Positions 44,136 to 53,084 of a stretch of 64,000 bases of DNA are shown in pieces. A program made the translations under genes and the position numbers. The DNA is from Stanieria cyanosphaera PCC 7437. GTDB lineage: Bacteria > Cyanobacteriota > Cyanobacteriia > Cyanobacteriales > Xenococcaceae. The notes under the pieces were generated by a model that saw only the letters and a program-made list of their open reading frames with translations, searched no databases and had not been told where the DNA came from. Every line of letters begins with the position of its first letter. Positions within the stretch are counted from its first letter, which is position 1. The stretch is taken from the NCBI RefSeq assembly GCF_000317575.1, contig NC_019748.1:2810501-2874500 (forward strand), given 5' to 3'.

Positions 44136-44687
44136 GTGAAACAATCTCGTTTAGTAAAAATTAGTAAATATCTGAGCTATCATTTGCGTCATCACCCTGA
44201 GCAATTGGGTTTGATTTTAGCTCCTGGTGGTTGGGTAGAAGTAGAAAAATTACTATCAGCAGCTAAAAAAAATAATTTTCTAATTAGTTTCAACGAGTTG
44301 CAACAAGCCGTAGCACAAAATGATAAACAACGTTTTTCCTTGGATGCTACAGGAACTCTCATTCGTGCGAACCAGGGACATAGTTCTCAAGTAGATTTAC
44401 AACTAAAACCAATTACGCCTCCGAGTCTTCTTTATCACGGTACTCATTTAGGTGCAGTTGCAGCTATAGTACGTGAAGGACTGCGCAAAATGTCTCGACA
44501 TCACGTTCATTTATCTGAAGATTTACATACAGCGAGAAATGTTGGTGCTAGAAGAGGTAAACCTGTAATATTTCAGATTGATGCTTCGGCAATGTTTCAA
44601 GCTAACTATCAATTTTATTGCTCGGCAAATCAAGTTTGGCTAGTTGAAGCTGTTCCTCCTGATTATTTACACAAGCTTGAATTTTAA
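44136..44687 (+). CDS. kptA: RNA 2'-phosphotransferase (Tpt1/KptA)
   Basis: About 183 residues from the GTG at 44136 (an upstream TTG at 44127 is an alternative). It moves the 2'-phosphate of an RNA splice junction to NAD+. Motifs are KYLSYHLRHHPEQLGL, GGWVEVEKLL, LYHGTHLGAVAAIVREGLRKMSRHHVHLS, and the NAD site HTARNVGARRGKPVIFQIDA. The physiological substrate in bacteria is unclear. Confidence 0.93.
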   Translation: MKQSRLVKISKYLSYHLRHHPEQLGLILAPGGWVEVEKLLSAAKKNNFLISFNELQQAVAQNDKQRFSLDATGTLIRANQGHSSQVDLQLKPITPPSLLYHGTHLGAVAAIVREGLRKMSRHHVHLSEDLHTARNVGARRGKPVIFQIDASAMFQANYQFYCSANQVWLVEAVPPDYLHKLEF

Positions 44688-44945
44688 GCAGTAGTGATTT
44701 CAACTTAGCTGCAAATGTATTAAGTGTATGTTGATCTAATTTAAATAAGATAATTTAATAATTTTAAACTTAAACTATAAATATTTTTGCAAAAATTTCA
44801 ATTTAATCGTGATTTTACGGAAAGTTATCTAATAAACTCCTCCAATTTTAGGATTCGTGCTTATAATCAGTACAGGAATTTTTATTTATCCTAAACTTTC
44901 TTAGTCTACTTTTACAAAGCGAGATAACTATTAAATTATATACTC

Positions 44946-45686
44946 ATGCCACGAATACTTGTAATTGACGACGATCCCGCAATCTCAGAATTGGTATCTA
45001 TCAATCTGGAAATGGCTGGCTATGACGTCAATCAGGCGGAAGATGGTATCAAAGGTCAAGCATTGGCAGTCCAACTACAACCAGACCTAATTATGCTAGA
45101 TTTGATGCTACCCAAGGTTGATGGTTTTACAGTTTGTCAGCGATTGCGCCGAGATGATCGTACTTCTGATATACCTGTTTTGATGTTGACTGCTTTAGGG
45201 CAAACGCAGGATAAAGTAGAAGGTTTTAATGCAGGTGCAGATGATTATCTGACCAAACCTTTTGAAGTAGAAGAAATGCTTGCCAGGGTGAGAGCGTTAT
45301 TGCGACGGACTGATCGTATACCTCAAGCTGCCAAACATTCAGAGATTCTTAATTATGGACCTTTAACTTTAATTCCTGAAAGATTTGAGGCAATTTGGTT
45401 TGAAGAGACTGTCAAGTTGACTCATTTAGAATTTGAGTTATTACATTGTTTATTACAGCGTCATGGACAGACAGTTGCGCCTAGTGAGATTCTCAAAGAA
45501 GTTTGGGGATATGATCCTGATGATGATATAGAAACTATTCGTGTTCATATTCGTCATCTACGCACGAAGTTAGAACCTGATCCTCGTCATCCTCGTTATA
45601 TTAAAACTGTTTATGGTGCAGGTTATTGTTTGGAATTACCCAGTAGCGAACAGCTTGGTTTAGATAACGAGCAAGCAGCAGTTTGA
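44946..45686 (+). CDS. rpaA: OmpR-family response regulator RpaA
   Basis: 246 residues. Receiver with D52 ([13 protein letters not shown]) and conserved K in [12 protein letters not shown]-terminal winged helix ([34 protein letters not shown]). The sequence agrees closely with RpaA, including [20 protein letters not shown] and [14 protein letters not shown]. RpaA is phosphorylated by SasA downstream of the KaiABC clock and controls dusk gene expression. It stands alone, with a 258-base leader and a structured 3' region. RpaB is excluded by the C-terminal sequence. Confidence 0.93.
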   Translation: MPRILVIDDDPAISELVSINLEMAGYDVNQAEDGIKGQALAVQLQPDLIMLDLMLPKVDGFTVCQRLRRDDRTSDIPVLMLTALGQTQDKVEGFNAGADDYLTKPFEVEEMLARVRALLRRTDRIPQAAKHSEILNYGPLTLIPERFEAIWFEETVKLTHLEFELLHCLLQRHGQTVAPSEILKEVWGYDPDDDIETIRVHIRHLRTKLEPDPRHPRYIKTVYGAGYCLELPSSEQLGLDNEQAAV

Positions 45687-45712
45687 ATTTTCGGAGGAGA
45701 AATTTTATAGCG

Positions 45713-45772
45713 AAAATAGCAGCATATTGGGCAAAACTTAGGTTTGTCCCATCCTGTGAGGCTGCTAATTTT
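45713..45772 (+). promoter_or_regulatory. Bipartite hairpin in the rpaA 3' region
   Basis: An outer stem AAAATAGCAGC (45713-45723) pairs with GCTGCTAATTTT (45761-45772). Inside is a stem TGGGCAAAAC (45728-45737) with GTTTGTCCCA (45742-45751). It begins 27 bases after the rpaA stop and ends in four T residues. It could protect or terminate the rpaA mRNA. Confidence 0.5.
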
Positions 45773-45929
45773 AAATTAAAATCAACTTCTTAGTAAGAAT
45801 ATGTAGATACGATATAGTTTATGCAAAGATTGGGTAAAGCTAACCAAATTCTTGCTCAAATATGGAAAAATAAAGTTGGTGACTGTAAATCATGATTGCA
45901 TCACTATCAACTCGGTAATATAGTCAAAC

Positions 45930-45962
45930 AGAAGTGCATCTGGTTGGTGTACTTCTTTTTTT
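45930..45962 (+). terminator. Intrinsic terminator with no gene directly upstream
   Basis: AGAAGTGCA (45930-45938) pairs with TGTACTTCT (45948-45956) and is followed by T residues to 45962. It lies 244 bases past rpaA, so it ends either a long rpaA 3' UTR or a small RNA. Confidence 0.75.
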
Positions 45963-46092
45963 ATTATACTTCTGACTAGTTTAATAGTTTAGCAACTAAA
46001 CTCTTTGAAAATTCTTAAGTTTAATCAAAGAAATTATTATAGCGATTCTCAATTTTTAGGATAAAGTCAAGACCCTGGTTTTTGTTGATAGT

Positions 46093-46119
46093 TAGTCGCG
46101 CAGCGCGCCTTCGGCGGGG
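46093..46119. repeat. GC-rich dispersed repeat
   Basis: Contains CGCG-CAG-CGCG and the core CGCGCCTTCGGCGGGG. It shares the GCCTTCGGCG core with 28984-29042. Flanked by decayed heptad-like TTGATAGTTAG and GTTAACTGATG. Confidence 0.55.
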
Positions 46120-46288
46120 TTTATTGTTAACTGATGTAGAACTCTCTTTATAGTCTTTAGATAGGATGAAATTAGTTATTAATTTTTATCTTGATGATTG
46201 ATTAGCTACGTTAAAAAAAATTGCTGGAAAGCAGGCATAATAATTGTGCTGCAAAAATTTAGATTAGATTTTAAGGGAGAGACTATCT

Positions 46289-47833
46289 ATGGGACGTTTA
46301 GCGTTACTAAGCGTATCTGATAAAACTGGAATTCTCGAATTAGCACGACAACTAGTAGAAGAATTTGAATTTGAAATAATTAGTAGTGGTGGTACAGCTA
46401 AGACTCTACAGGAAGCTGGCTTATCAGTTACTAAGGTTAGTGATTATACTGGTTCACCAGAGATTTTAGGTGGTCGAGTTAAAACTTTGCATCCTCGTAT
46501 TCATGGAGGTATTTTAGCTAGACCTGATTTACCTGAAGATTGTAGTGATCTTGAAGCTAATCAAATTCGTCCCCTAGATTTAGTAGTAGTTAATCTTTAT
46601 CCCTTTGAACAAACTATTGCTCAACCGAATGTTACTGTAGCAGAAGCAATTGAACAGATTGATATTGGTGGGCCTGCAATGCTCCGTGCAGCAGCTAAAA
46701 ACTTTGCTTATTTAACGGTTTTATGTGAACCAGGACAATATCAAGAGTATTTGACTCAATTACGTAATTCTCAAGGAAAGGTATCGCAAGAATTTCGGCA
46801 AAAGATGGCAAGCAAAGCTTTTGCTCATACTCAGGCTTATGATTCTGCTATTGCTGCTTATTTTGCGAGTTTAGACGGGGAAGAAGAGTTATCAGAAATC
46901 TATGCTATTTCTGGGAAAAAAATCCAAACTCTGCGCTATGGAGAAAATCCTCATCAAGCTGCTGCTTGGTATCAAACTGGTAGTGTAGCTACAGGATGGA
47001 CTTCGGCAACGAAATTGCAGGGAAAAGAACTTAGTTATAATAATTTGGTTGATTTAGAAGCAGCTAGACGAATTATTGCCGAGTTTGATGATCAACAACC
47101 AGCAGCAGCGGTTTTAAAACATACTAATCCTTGTGGGGTAGGGGTTGGTAATACTTTAGTAGAAGCTTATGAAAAGGCGTTTAATGCTGATTCTGTTTCG
47201 GCTTTTGGGGGAATTGTTGCTCTTAATCAATCGATTGATGCTGCTACAGCGACAGAATTAACCAAAACTTTTTTAGAATGTGTAGTTGCACCTGGTTGTG
47301 ATTCTAAAGCAGAAGCAATTCTTAAAAATAAAGGCAAGGTAAGGGTTTTACTATTGCCAGATTTAACCGCGGGTCCGAAACAAACTGTTAAAGCGATCGC
47401 AGGGGGTTGGTTAGTTCAAGCTAGTGATGATCGAATTGAAAATCTTACTAGTTGGAAAGTAGTTACGGAAAAACAACCCACCTCAGAACAAATGGCAGAG
47501 ATGTTGTTTGCTTGGAAAGTGGTTAAACACGTTAAATCTAACGCGATCGTAGTGACTAAGGATGGGGTTAGTTTGGGTATTGGTGCCGGACAAATGAATC
47601 GAGTTGGTTCGGTAAAAATTGCTCTTGAACAAGCAGGAGAAGCAGCTAGGGGTGGTGTCCTTGCTAGTGATGGTTTTTTTCCTTTTGATGATTCGGTTCG
47701 GACTGCTGCTGAAGCAGGAATTAGTGCAATTATTCAACCAGGTGGTTCGATTCGAGACAAAGATTCAATTGCTGCTGCCAATGAATTAGGTATTGTGATG
47801 GTTTTGACTGGAGTTCGACACTTTTTACACTAA
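46289..47833 (+). CDS. purH: Bifunctional AICAR formyltransferase/IMP cyclohydrolase
   Basis: 514 residues, catalysing the last two steps of IMP synthesis. The N-terminal cyclohydrolase has LLSVSDKTGILELARQL, SGGTAKTL, GGRVKTLHPRIHGGIL and IDIGGPAMLRAAAKN. The C-terminal transformylase has LRYGENPHQAAAWY, AAVLKHTNPCGVGVG, VKSNAIVVTKDG, and FFPFDDSVRTAAEAG. Standard length. Confidence 0.97.
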   Translation: MGRLALLSVSDKTGILELARQLVEEFEFEIISSGGTAKTLQEAGLSVTKVSDYTGSPEILGGRVKTLHPRIHGGILARPDLPEDCSDLEANQIRPLDLVVVNLYPFEQTIAQPNVTVAEAIEQIDIGGPAMLRAAAKNFAYLTVLCEPGQYQEYLTQLRNSQGKVSQEFRQKMASKAFAHTQAYDSAIAAYFASLDGEEELSEIYAISGKKIQTLRYGENPHQAAAWYQTGSVATGWTSATKLQGKELSYNNLVDLEAARRIIAEFDDQQPAAAVLKHTNPCGVGVGNTLVEAYEKAFNADSVSAFGGIVALNQSIDAATATELTKTFLECVVAPGCDSKAEAILKNKGKVRVLLLPDLTAGPKQTVKAIAGGWLVQASDDRIENLTSWKVVTEKQPTSEQMAEMLFAWKVVKHVKSNAIVVTKDGVSLGIGAGQMNRVGSVKIALEQAGEAARGGVLASDGFFPFDDSVRTAAEAGISAIIQPGGSIRDKDSIAAANELGIVMVLTGVRHFLH

Positions 47834-47909
47834 ATCTGGTTTAAAGATGGTACTATTAGAAGGTTGTAGTGTAGGATGGGGATAATCTACGCCATAACGG
47901 ATTTTAAGA

Positions 47910-47950
47910 GTAAAATCTCGAGCCCTAATTAATTAGAGGGATTTGAACCA
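47910..47950 (+). promoter_or_regulatory. Two hairpins in the rpsU leader
   Basis: GATTTTA-AGAG-TAAAATC (47910-47927) is a perfect tetraloop hairpin. CCCTAATTAATTAGAGGG (47933-47950) is a near palindrome. Both lie 45-85 bases before the rpsU ATG and could mediate leader control of S21. Confidence 0.5.
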
Positions 47951-47995
47951 CATCAACAAAACGATTACATTAAAACATTAGGAGGATGATATTTA

Positions 47996-48172
47996 ATGAC
48001 CCAAGTGGTTGTTGGACAAAATGAAAATATAGAATCAGCATTACGTCGATTCAAACGTCAGGTGTCAAAAGCAGGAATTTTTGCCGATATTAAGCGTCGT
48101 CGCCATTTTGAAACTCCGATCGAAAAACGTAAACGTAAAGCAGTGGCTAGAAGGAAAAAGCGTTATCGTTAA
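47996..48172 (+). CDS. rpsU: 30S ribosomal protein S21
   Basis: 58 residues: [20 protein letters not shown], then [17 protein letters not shown] and a basic tail of [15 protein letters not shown]. This is canonical S21, needed for initiation on the 30S subunit. AGGAGG (47980-47985) precedes the ATG. A terminator follows. Confidence 0.97.
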   Translation: MTQVVVGQNENIESALRRFKRQVSKAGIFADIKRRRHFETPIEKRKRKAVARRKKRYR

Positions 48173-48282
48173 CTATAAATTAAATTTTTATGATCTCAGG
48201 TCAAACTAATCAATATGACATATGACATTGGTATGTTCTGCTTGGAGTAAAAATAAATAATCTTGCTTAACAAAAAAAATTA

Positions 48283-48327
48283 GCGATCGCCATTAAACCA
48301 GAAAAAAAGGCGGTCGTTCTTTTTTTC
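48283..48327 (+). terminator. Likely intrinsic terminator of rpsU
   Basis: GCGATCGCC (48283-48291), itself containing a HIP1 octamer, pairs with GGCGGTCGT (48309-48317), then T-rich sequence follows. About 110 bases past the stop. Confidence 0.65.
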
Positions 48328-48390
48328 TAATGATCCGTTTTTGATTTAGAGATTACACTAGGATCGATTATTTAGTTATGGTGTGATGGA

Positions 48391-49482
48391 ATGAGGGTTC
48401 AAGTCTCTTTGTCTATAATCGGAGGTTTATTATTAGTTGGATTAACAATCGTTTCTCCTTTAGCTGCGCAAACTAATTCTGTAGTAATTAGTCAAGCAAA
48501 TAACCAACAACTTGAAGATTTGTTACGTCAAGGCAAAGAATATCTGGATGCAGGAGACTATGCTAATGCATTAGTTCGTTATCAACAAGCAGCTAATTTA
48601 GACAAAAGTAATGCCAGAATTTTTTCAGGAATTGGTTATCTTCAAGCTCTCCAAAATAATTATGCAGCAGCAGCAGCAGCATACCAACAAGCGGTGACGA
48701 TTGAACCGAGTAATGCAGAATTTTATTATGCTTTAGGTTACAGTTGGGCTAATGCTGGAGATAATGTCAAAGCAGCAGCAGCTTATCAACAAGCGATCGC
48801 TATCGATCCTGGTAATATTAATAATTATCTTGGCTTAGGTGTAGTGCTACTGCGTCAGGGAGATTATGAAAGAGTTATTGATACTTACTATCGAATTTTA
48901 ACTCTTGAACCAGATAATCAAGAAGCTTATCAAATTATGTCAACTGCGTTAATTAAGCAAGAAAGATATGAAGAAGCACTTGATTTTTTACAAACTGCTA
49001 CACAAAAGTTTCCTGGCAGTAGTGATTTACAATTACAATTAGCTACAGTTTTATTTTCTCAGGGAGAACTAAAAACAGGTTTACAAGCTTTACAAAAAGC
49101 CGAACAATTAGAACCAAATAATGCTTTAATTCATCTCAAAATTGGTAAAGTTTTGCAGTTACAAGGAGATGGAGAAGGAGCTTTAAAAGCTTATAATCAA
49201 GCCTTGATTTTCAAGCCAGATTTGATAGAAGCACAACAAGAAATTGGCAAAATTTATTTTAATGAACAGGATTATTTACAAGCAATTATTGCTTATCGAC
49301 GTTTAACAGAAATCGACCCTAAAAATCCTGATGCTTATTATTATTTGGGTATGTCGCTCAAAGCAAGAGAAAGAAAAGAAGAAGCAATTAGTGCTTTTCA
49401 ACAAGCTTTGGAATTATATCAAAATCAAGGTGATAAACAAGAAGTAGAAAAAGTTAATGCTTTACTTCAGGAGTTAAATTAG
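48391..49482 (+). CDS. Secreted tetratricopeptide repeat protein
   Basis: 363 residues. A signal peptide at about 1-27 ends near LAAQT. About nine TPR units fill the rest, for example NARIFSGIGYLQALQNNYAAAAAAYQQAV and NPDAYYYLGMSLKARERKEEAISAFQQAL. It probably acts as a periplasmic or lumenal scaffold; partners are unknown. No lipobox Cys is present, so it is a soluble exported protein or stays anchored by an uncleaved signal. Confidence 0.88.
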   Translation: MRVQVSLSIIGGLLLVGLTIVSPLAAQTNSVVISQANNQQLEDLLRQGKEYLDAGDYANALVRYQQAANLDKSNARIFSGIGYLQALQNNYAAAAAAYQQAVTIEPSNAEFYYALGYSWANAGDNVKAAAAYQQAIAIDPGNINNYLGLGVVLLRQGDYERVIDTYYRILTLEPDNQEAYQIMSTALIKQERYEEALDFLQTATQKFPGSSDLQLQLATVLFSQGELKTGLQALQKAEQLEPNNALIHLKIGKVLQLQGDGEGALKAYNQALIFKPDLIEAQQEIGKIYFNEQDYLQAIIAYRRLTEIDPKNPDAYYYLGMSLKARERKEEAISAFQQALELYQNQGDKQEVEKVNALLQELN

Positions 49483-49941
49483 GACTGCAAATCTGAATTC
49501 TAGTTGTTATTAGTTAAACTTTGATTGTGATAACGTAGCAGAAAGGGGCTTTCAAGGTGTAGAAGTAAATTTTGTACACAGCCATAGAAGAAGGCAAAAG
49601 CAAGAATTATATAGATCAATTTGAGGATTAAGTTTTTGTCTAATGAGTTAACAAACTTGATATAATTACATAAAAAATTTCCATAAAAAAATAGAGAAAA
49701 TTTATAAATTTTCCCTACTTAAATCAATGATTTATAATTGCTAGAGAATATAACTATAACCTTTCTCAAATAGTGGAAGTACACCATTCTCATTTATCAG
49801 TTATCCGTAGAGACGTGTCGGCGACCTAAGTACAGGACAAAAGTAACAAGTAGCAATTAACTATCAACTATTAACTAAAACCAAGATCTTGACTGCATTT
49901 CACCAATCTGAGAACAGCTATATATATTTCTATTACTTAGA
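49483..49941. other. Gap between TPR gene and V4R-like gene
   Basis: 459 bases. A perfect AT-rich inverted repeat, GAAAATTT-AT-AAATTTTC (49696-49713), may terminate one of the convergent transcripts. Decayed heptad-like sequence (TTATCAGTTATCCG at about 49794) and a GTAGAGACGTGTCGGCGACC fragment, resembling dispersed repeats, also occur. No gene is seen. Confidence 0.45.
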
Positions 49942-50403
49942 CTAACTTAATACCTTCAATTCAAAGACATCGTGAGAGCCACCACGCAGAACTGATTCGG
50001 TGTGTCTTCCCTGCATTTTTTTGCCCATGATAGTTTCAATTGCACCCCAAATTGCACCCATAGTATAAGTACATTTACGAGGAGAACCTTGGGGTTCGCC
50101 AGCAGAACAAACAGTCTCGCTAGTATAGACTTTTATGGTTTCTCCATCTTGTTCAATTTTATCCACACAACACAGACAAGTACCTTCTTTGCCCACAGCA
50201 TGATTAAGTTTGCTAGCCAAATCTGCTAGAGCAATGTTGCTACCAGATAAACCTAGTTCGTTAACAAGATTTTTACCTCTGGTACGACCAGCAGAAATTA
50301 GAGCGATCGCAGTAGCTTTTTCTCCTAAAGCCTCTTCCATCCCAGTAATTACACCTTTGAAGCAAACAATGCTGTTAAAATCGCCAAGTGTAGGACGTAA
50401 CAT
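49942..50403 (-). CDS. V4R-like (hydrocarbon-binding) domain protein
   Basis: 153 residues. The C-terminal KCTYTMGAIWGAIETIMGKKMQGRHTESV region fits the V4R small-molecule-binding fold. Cysteines in GTCLCCVDKI, ETVCSAG and RKC could bind a metal, cofactor or thiol ligand. V4R domains sense phenolics or bind tetrapyrroles in other proteins. It is the last gene of the DUF4388-GTPase-Roadblock module, 105 bases after the Roadblock gene. The domain call is from motif pattern only. Confidence 0.7.
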   Translation of the reverse strand: MLRPTLGDFNSIVCFKGVITGMEEALGEKATAIALISAGRTRGKNLVNELGLSGSNIALADLASKLNHAVGKEGTCLCCVDKIEQDGETIKVYTSETVCSAGEPQGSPRKCTYTMGAIWGAIETIMGKKMQGRHTESVLRGGSHDVFELKVLS

Positions 50404-50508
50404 ACTTAAATTTCTCCTTTTTAATTAATCGTGTAAAGTCTCCGTAGTTAAATTAGAAATGATTGTAAGAATTATTCTGATGAGGGTTAATGAATCCTAG
50501 TCAAGTCA

Positions 50509-51108
50509 TTAAGTTAGTACAGGAGTTAACTCTCCAGCTAAACGCTTGATTTCTAAAAAAAGTAACCCTTGTTTAGCTGCTTTGCTAGCTAATACGAGCA
50601 ATACTGCTTCGTTACCACAGCCAACCATGATACTGTAGCCTCGATCTCCTTCTACAAGGATGCGTTCAATAGTTCCTCTAACTAATTCTTTACCGATTCT
50701 TTCTCCTAAAGAAAGCATTGCTGCAGACATCGCTGCGGTTCTTTCTTCATCCATTTCCCCAGGTAGTACAGAAGTCAAAGCTAATCCGTCAGGACTAACA
50801 ATTGCAGCACCTTGAATATCAGGGGTACTAGCAACAAAATTCTTAATAAGCTCGTTTAAATTACCAATTTTCATGGTGATATCTTCCTTAATAAGTTGTG
50901 GATTAACAGAGGTAGTTTCTTCTGAAACGTTTTGATGAAGAAGAGGCGAAACTCGAGACAATTCTTCAGTCAGAAGATGTGACTCTTGTTGAGAAGTATT
51001 CGGTTTAATAAATAACTTATGAATTAGATCAAAAGATTTAACTAACCATCCTCTACGCTTCTTTGCTTCAGCAAAAACTTGAGCAGCTTTTGAATTGTTG
51101 GAACTCAT
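50509..51108 (-). CDS. Roadblock/LC7 domain protein
   Basis: 199 residues. A polar N-terminal extension (about 1-85) precedes a Roadblock/LC7 domain: LNELIKNFVASTPDIQGAAIVSPDGLALTSVLPG, then ERTAAMSAAMLSLGERIGKELV, RILVEGDRGYSIMVGCGNEAVLLVLAS. In MglB-type proteins this domain is the GTPase-activating partner of a small GTPase; such a GTPase is encoded just upstream (110-base gap). The long N-terminal tail is unusual and may target the protein. Confidence 0.9.
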   Translation of the reverse strand: MSSNNSKAAQVFAEAKKRRGWLVKSFDLIHKLFIKPNTSQQESHLLTEELSRVSPLLHQNVSEETTSVNPQLIKEDITMKIGNLNELIKNFVASTPDIQGAAIVSPDGLALTSVLPGEMDEERTAAMSAAMLSLGERIGKELVRGTIERILVEGDRGYSIMVGCGNEAVLLVLASKAAKQGLLFLEIKRLAGELTPVLT

Positions 51109-51217
51109 AAAATAGGTTATCGATTCAATTAAGCCTATGTTCCTAACAAGTTTTTTTTGAGGTTATATGTATATAGTTCCCAAAATTAGGCACAAAGTAA
51201 CAAAATCGCTTTGACAA

Positions 51218-51763
51218 TTAGTTAGTTAAAGCATGAGATAACATTTGTTGCAACAAAGACATTAAACACTGGGCAACAGATTTACGTTCTCCAGCGTTAA
51301 CGGTAACTATAAGTGGACGTTGATTCGGATTACGATAACCTAAAGCTAAAGCAATATCTTCAGTTTCCCAAGCTTCTTCACAATCCATATGAGTCAAACC
51401 AATGATCATTGGAATTGGAACTTTTTTGGTCATAAAATTGAGAATCTGACGGCAACTGCGAAAATCTTCAGGACGATGAGCGTCTATTAACATTACCCAA
51501 GCATGAGCTTTGGCAATAATAATTTCCCACATAAAATCAAAACGAGATTGTCCAGGAGTACCGTAGATATGTAAAACTTGCTCATCATTTAAAGTGAGTT
51601 TACCAAAGTCCATCGCTACGGTTGTATCTTTTTTGAGAGAAGCTACCTCGTCAGTAGCAGGGCGTTCGGTGCTAACAACTTCAATCTCACTAATCGTGCG
51701 AATAAAAGTAGTTTTTCCTGCTCCAACATTACCTGCGATCGCGATTTTAAATATTTCCATCAA
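51218..51763 (-). CDS. MglA-like small GTPase
   Basis: 181 residues. G1/P-loop GNVGAGKT at 11-18, a switch with TTVAMDFG, G3 as YGTPGQSRF in place of DxxGQ, and G4 as THMD in place of NKxD. Gln in TPGQ is kept. Similar prokaryotic Ras-like GTPases pair with Roadblock proteins to form polarity or signalling switches. Its start overlaps the DUF4388 stop by 4 bases, so it is coupled. Confidence 0.9.
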   Translation of the reverse strand: MMEIFKIAIAGNVGAGKTTFIRTISEIEVVSTERPATDEVASLKKDTTVAMDFGKLTLNDEQVLHIYGTPGQSRFDFMWEIIIAKAHAWVMLIDAHRPEDFRSCRQILNFMTKKVPIPMIIGLTHMDCEEAWETEDIALALGYRNPNQRPLIVTVNAGERKSVAQCLMSLLQQMLSHALTN

Positions 51764-52644
51764 AAATTTCCTAGAAAACGAAGTAAATTACTAACCAATG
51801 AATTATTTACTTTAGGTTGAGTATTTACTGATTGAGTGCCAACAGTTGCTAATTTTGGCTCTGGTAAAATCTGATTTTTATTAGTTGATAAAGAACTTTG
51901 AACAGAGATATCAAAAACTGGTAACGCTTCGATCAAATCAGCTACGATTAGACCATAAGCAGCCCTTTGTATGGTTACAATGGGTTGATTAAATGCTTTA
52001 GCAAATTGCTGCAAAGATGTTTCTCCATCGGCAAATTTCCAAAGTTTAAATTCTAGTGGTTCAAGTTTTAAATTGTGTTGAGTAACTAACTGTTCTAAAA
52101 TAGAATTTGATTCTGGTATGACAGATTCTAAATGTTTCCAATTAGTTAATTTTCGCAACCCATTCAAAGCTAATTGTCTTGCTTCAATACTTTCCCCAGT
52201 CATTTCGCTCCAGGGCATTTTATCTTGGTCGCTAATATCTTCAAACTTAAACCAACCAAAAGAAATTTCAAACAATTTATAAATTTCTTCTAGTTGAGTT
52301 TGAAGAATTAATTGAAGTTGTTGTTTAGTTAAACTTCCGTGCTTATACAAACATAAACCTACTGGTTCTATTGTTGAACACAATTGTCTAATACGCTCTT
52401 GTAATTTAGGATGATTAATCAAACCTTGTTGTTCTACAAAAGAGAGTAAGTAAGTATTGCTGAAATTATTAGTAACTGAAACTAATTTACCTTGTTCAAA
52501 CCAAAGATAGTATGAACCTGCAAATTCTTGTTCTTGTTTTTCTGGTGATGGCTTAATAACTAGCCTGCCAGATTTATATCCAGAATCAATAATTTGCAAG
52601 ATTTCAGCTAAAGAAAAATTATCTAGAAATCCAGTTAAACTCAA
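51760..52644 (-). CDS. DUF4388 (PatA N-terminal-like) domain protein
   Basis: 294 residues. The N-terminal DUF4388 domain reads LTGFLDNFSLAEILQIIDSGYKSGRLVI and continues YYLWFEQGKLVSVTN. A helical region follows (QLQLILQTQLEEIYKLFEISFGWFKFED, typical of the family), then a winged-helix-like part (about 190-240). A low-complexity tail is last. DUF4388 occurs in PatA of heterocyst patterning and in gliding and phototaxis regulators. It is the first gene of a four-gene module with a GTPase, a Roadblock protein and a V4R protein. Confidence 0.88.
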   Translation of the reverse strand: MSLTGFLDNFSLAEILQIIDSGYKSGRLVIKPSPEKQEQEFAGSYYLWFEQGKLVSVTNNFSNTYLLSFVEQQGLINHPKLQERIRQLCSTIEPVGLCLYKHGSLTKQQLQLILQTQLEEIYKLFEISFGWFKFEDISDQDKMPWSEMTGESIEARQLALNGLRKLTNWKHLESVIPESNSILEQLVTQHNLKLEPLEFKLWKFADGETSLQQFAKAFNQPIVTIQRAAYGLIVADLIEALPVFDISVQSSLSTNKNQILPEPKLATVGTQSVNTQPKVNNSLVSNLLRFLGNF

Positions 52645-53084
52645 GAGGCAATTACCTCCTTATTGCTTTAATTATTTTGCCATTATAGCTATTAGTTTGT
52701 CTTGGTTGACCAGAGTAAAAACGCGTAAAATTATCTTTTATAAATAGGTAAAAAAACTCAATTAATTTATTAATTTATCTAGCTTTTAATCGTAAAATAA
52801 TAATTAAATTTTCTTTCATTTCAATCAATTGCTTTTAAATATTTATTGGCTTGGATTAAAGTTCATAATTATTTAAAAAATAAGCAAAAAGTATTAAATT
52901 ATTTTGATATTTATAGCGGTTTTTAGATTAATGAGATACAGTTTATTTCCCTGATTGATTGTTGATAACTGGTAACTGTTAATGATGTGCCTCACCAAGA
53001 GGGAGAAAGGCTATAGAAAATATTTTGACTAGCTAGATGAATGATTGTTTTTAATAAAAATTAATGAAGATATATAAAGTTTAT
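52645..53084. other. AT-rich gap with decayed heptads
   Basis: 440 bases, mostly A and T. Near 52964-52982 lies TTGATAACTGGTAACTGTTA, two heptad units of the ACTGGTA kind. The promoter of the DUF4388 operon must lie at the left end. No gene seen. Confidence 0.4.

Larger units (their letters stand above)
45773..46288. other. Gap between rpaA and purH
   Basis: It contains a candidate small-RNA stretch (about 45790-45960) ending at the terminator above, a GC-rich repeat at 46093-46119, and the purH promoter side. No open frame is convincing. Confidence 0.45.

Noticed and set aside
44119-44138. ATG at 44119 as the kptA start
   Set aside because: That ATG is out of frame and meets a TGA after six codons. 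GTG 44136 or TTG 44127 are the in-frame options.
48391-48420. GGTTCAAGTCTC resembling a tRNA T-arm
   Set aside because: It is the start of the TPR gene, with no acceptor stem or anticodon arm around it. No tRNA was found elsewhere in the window.
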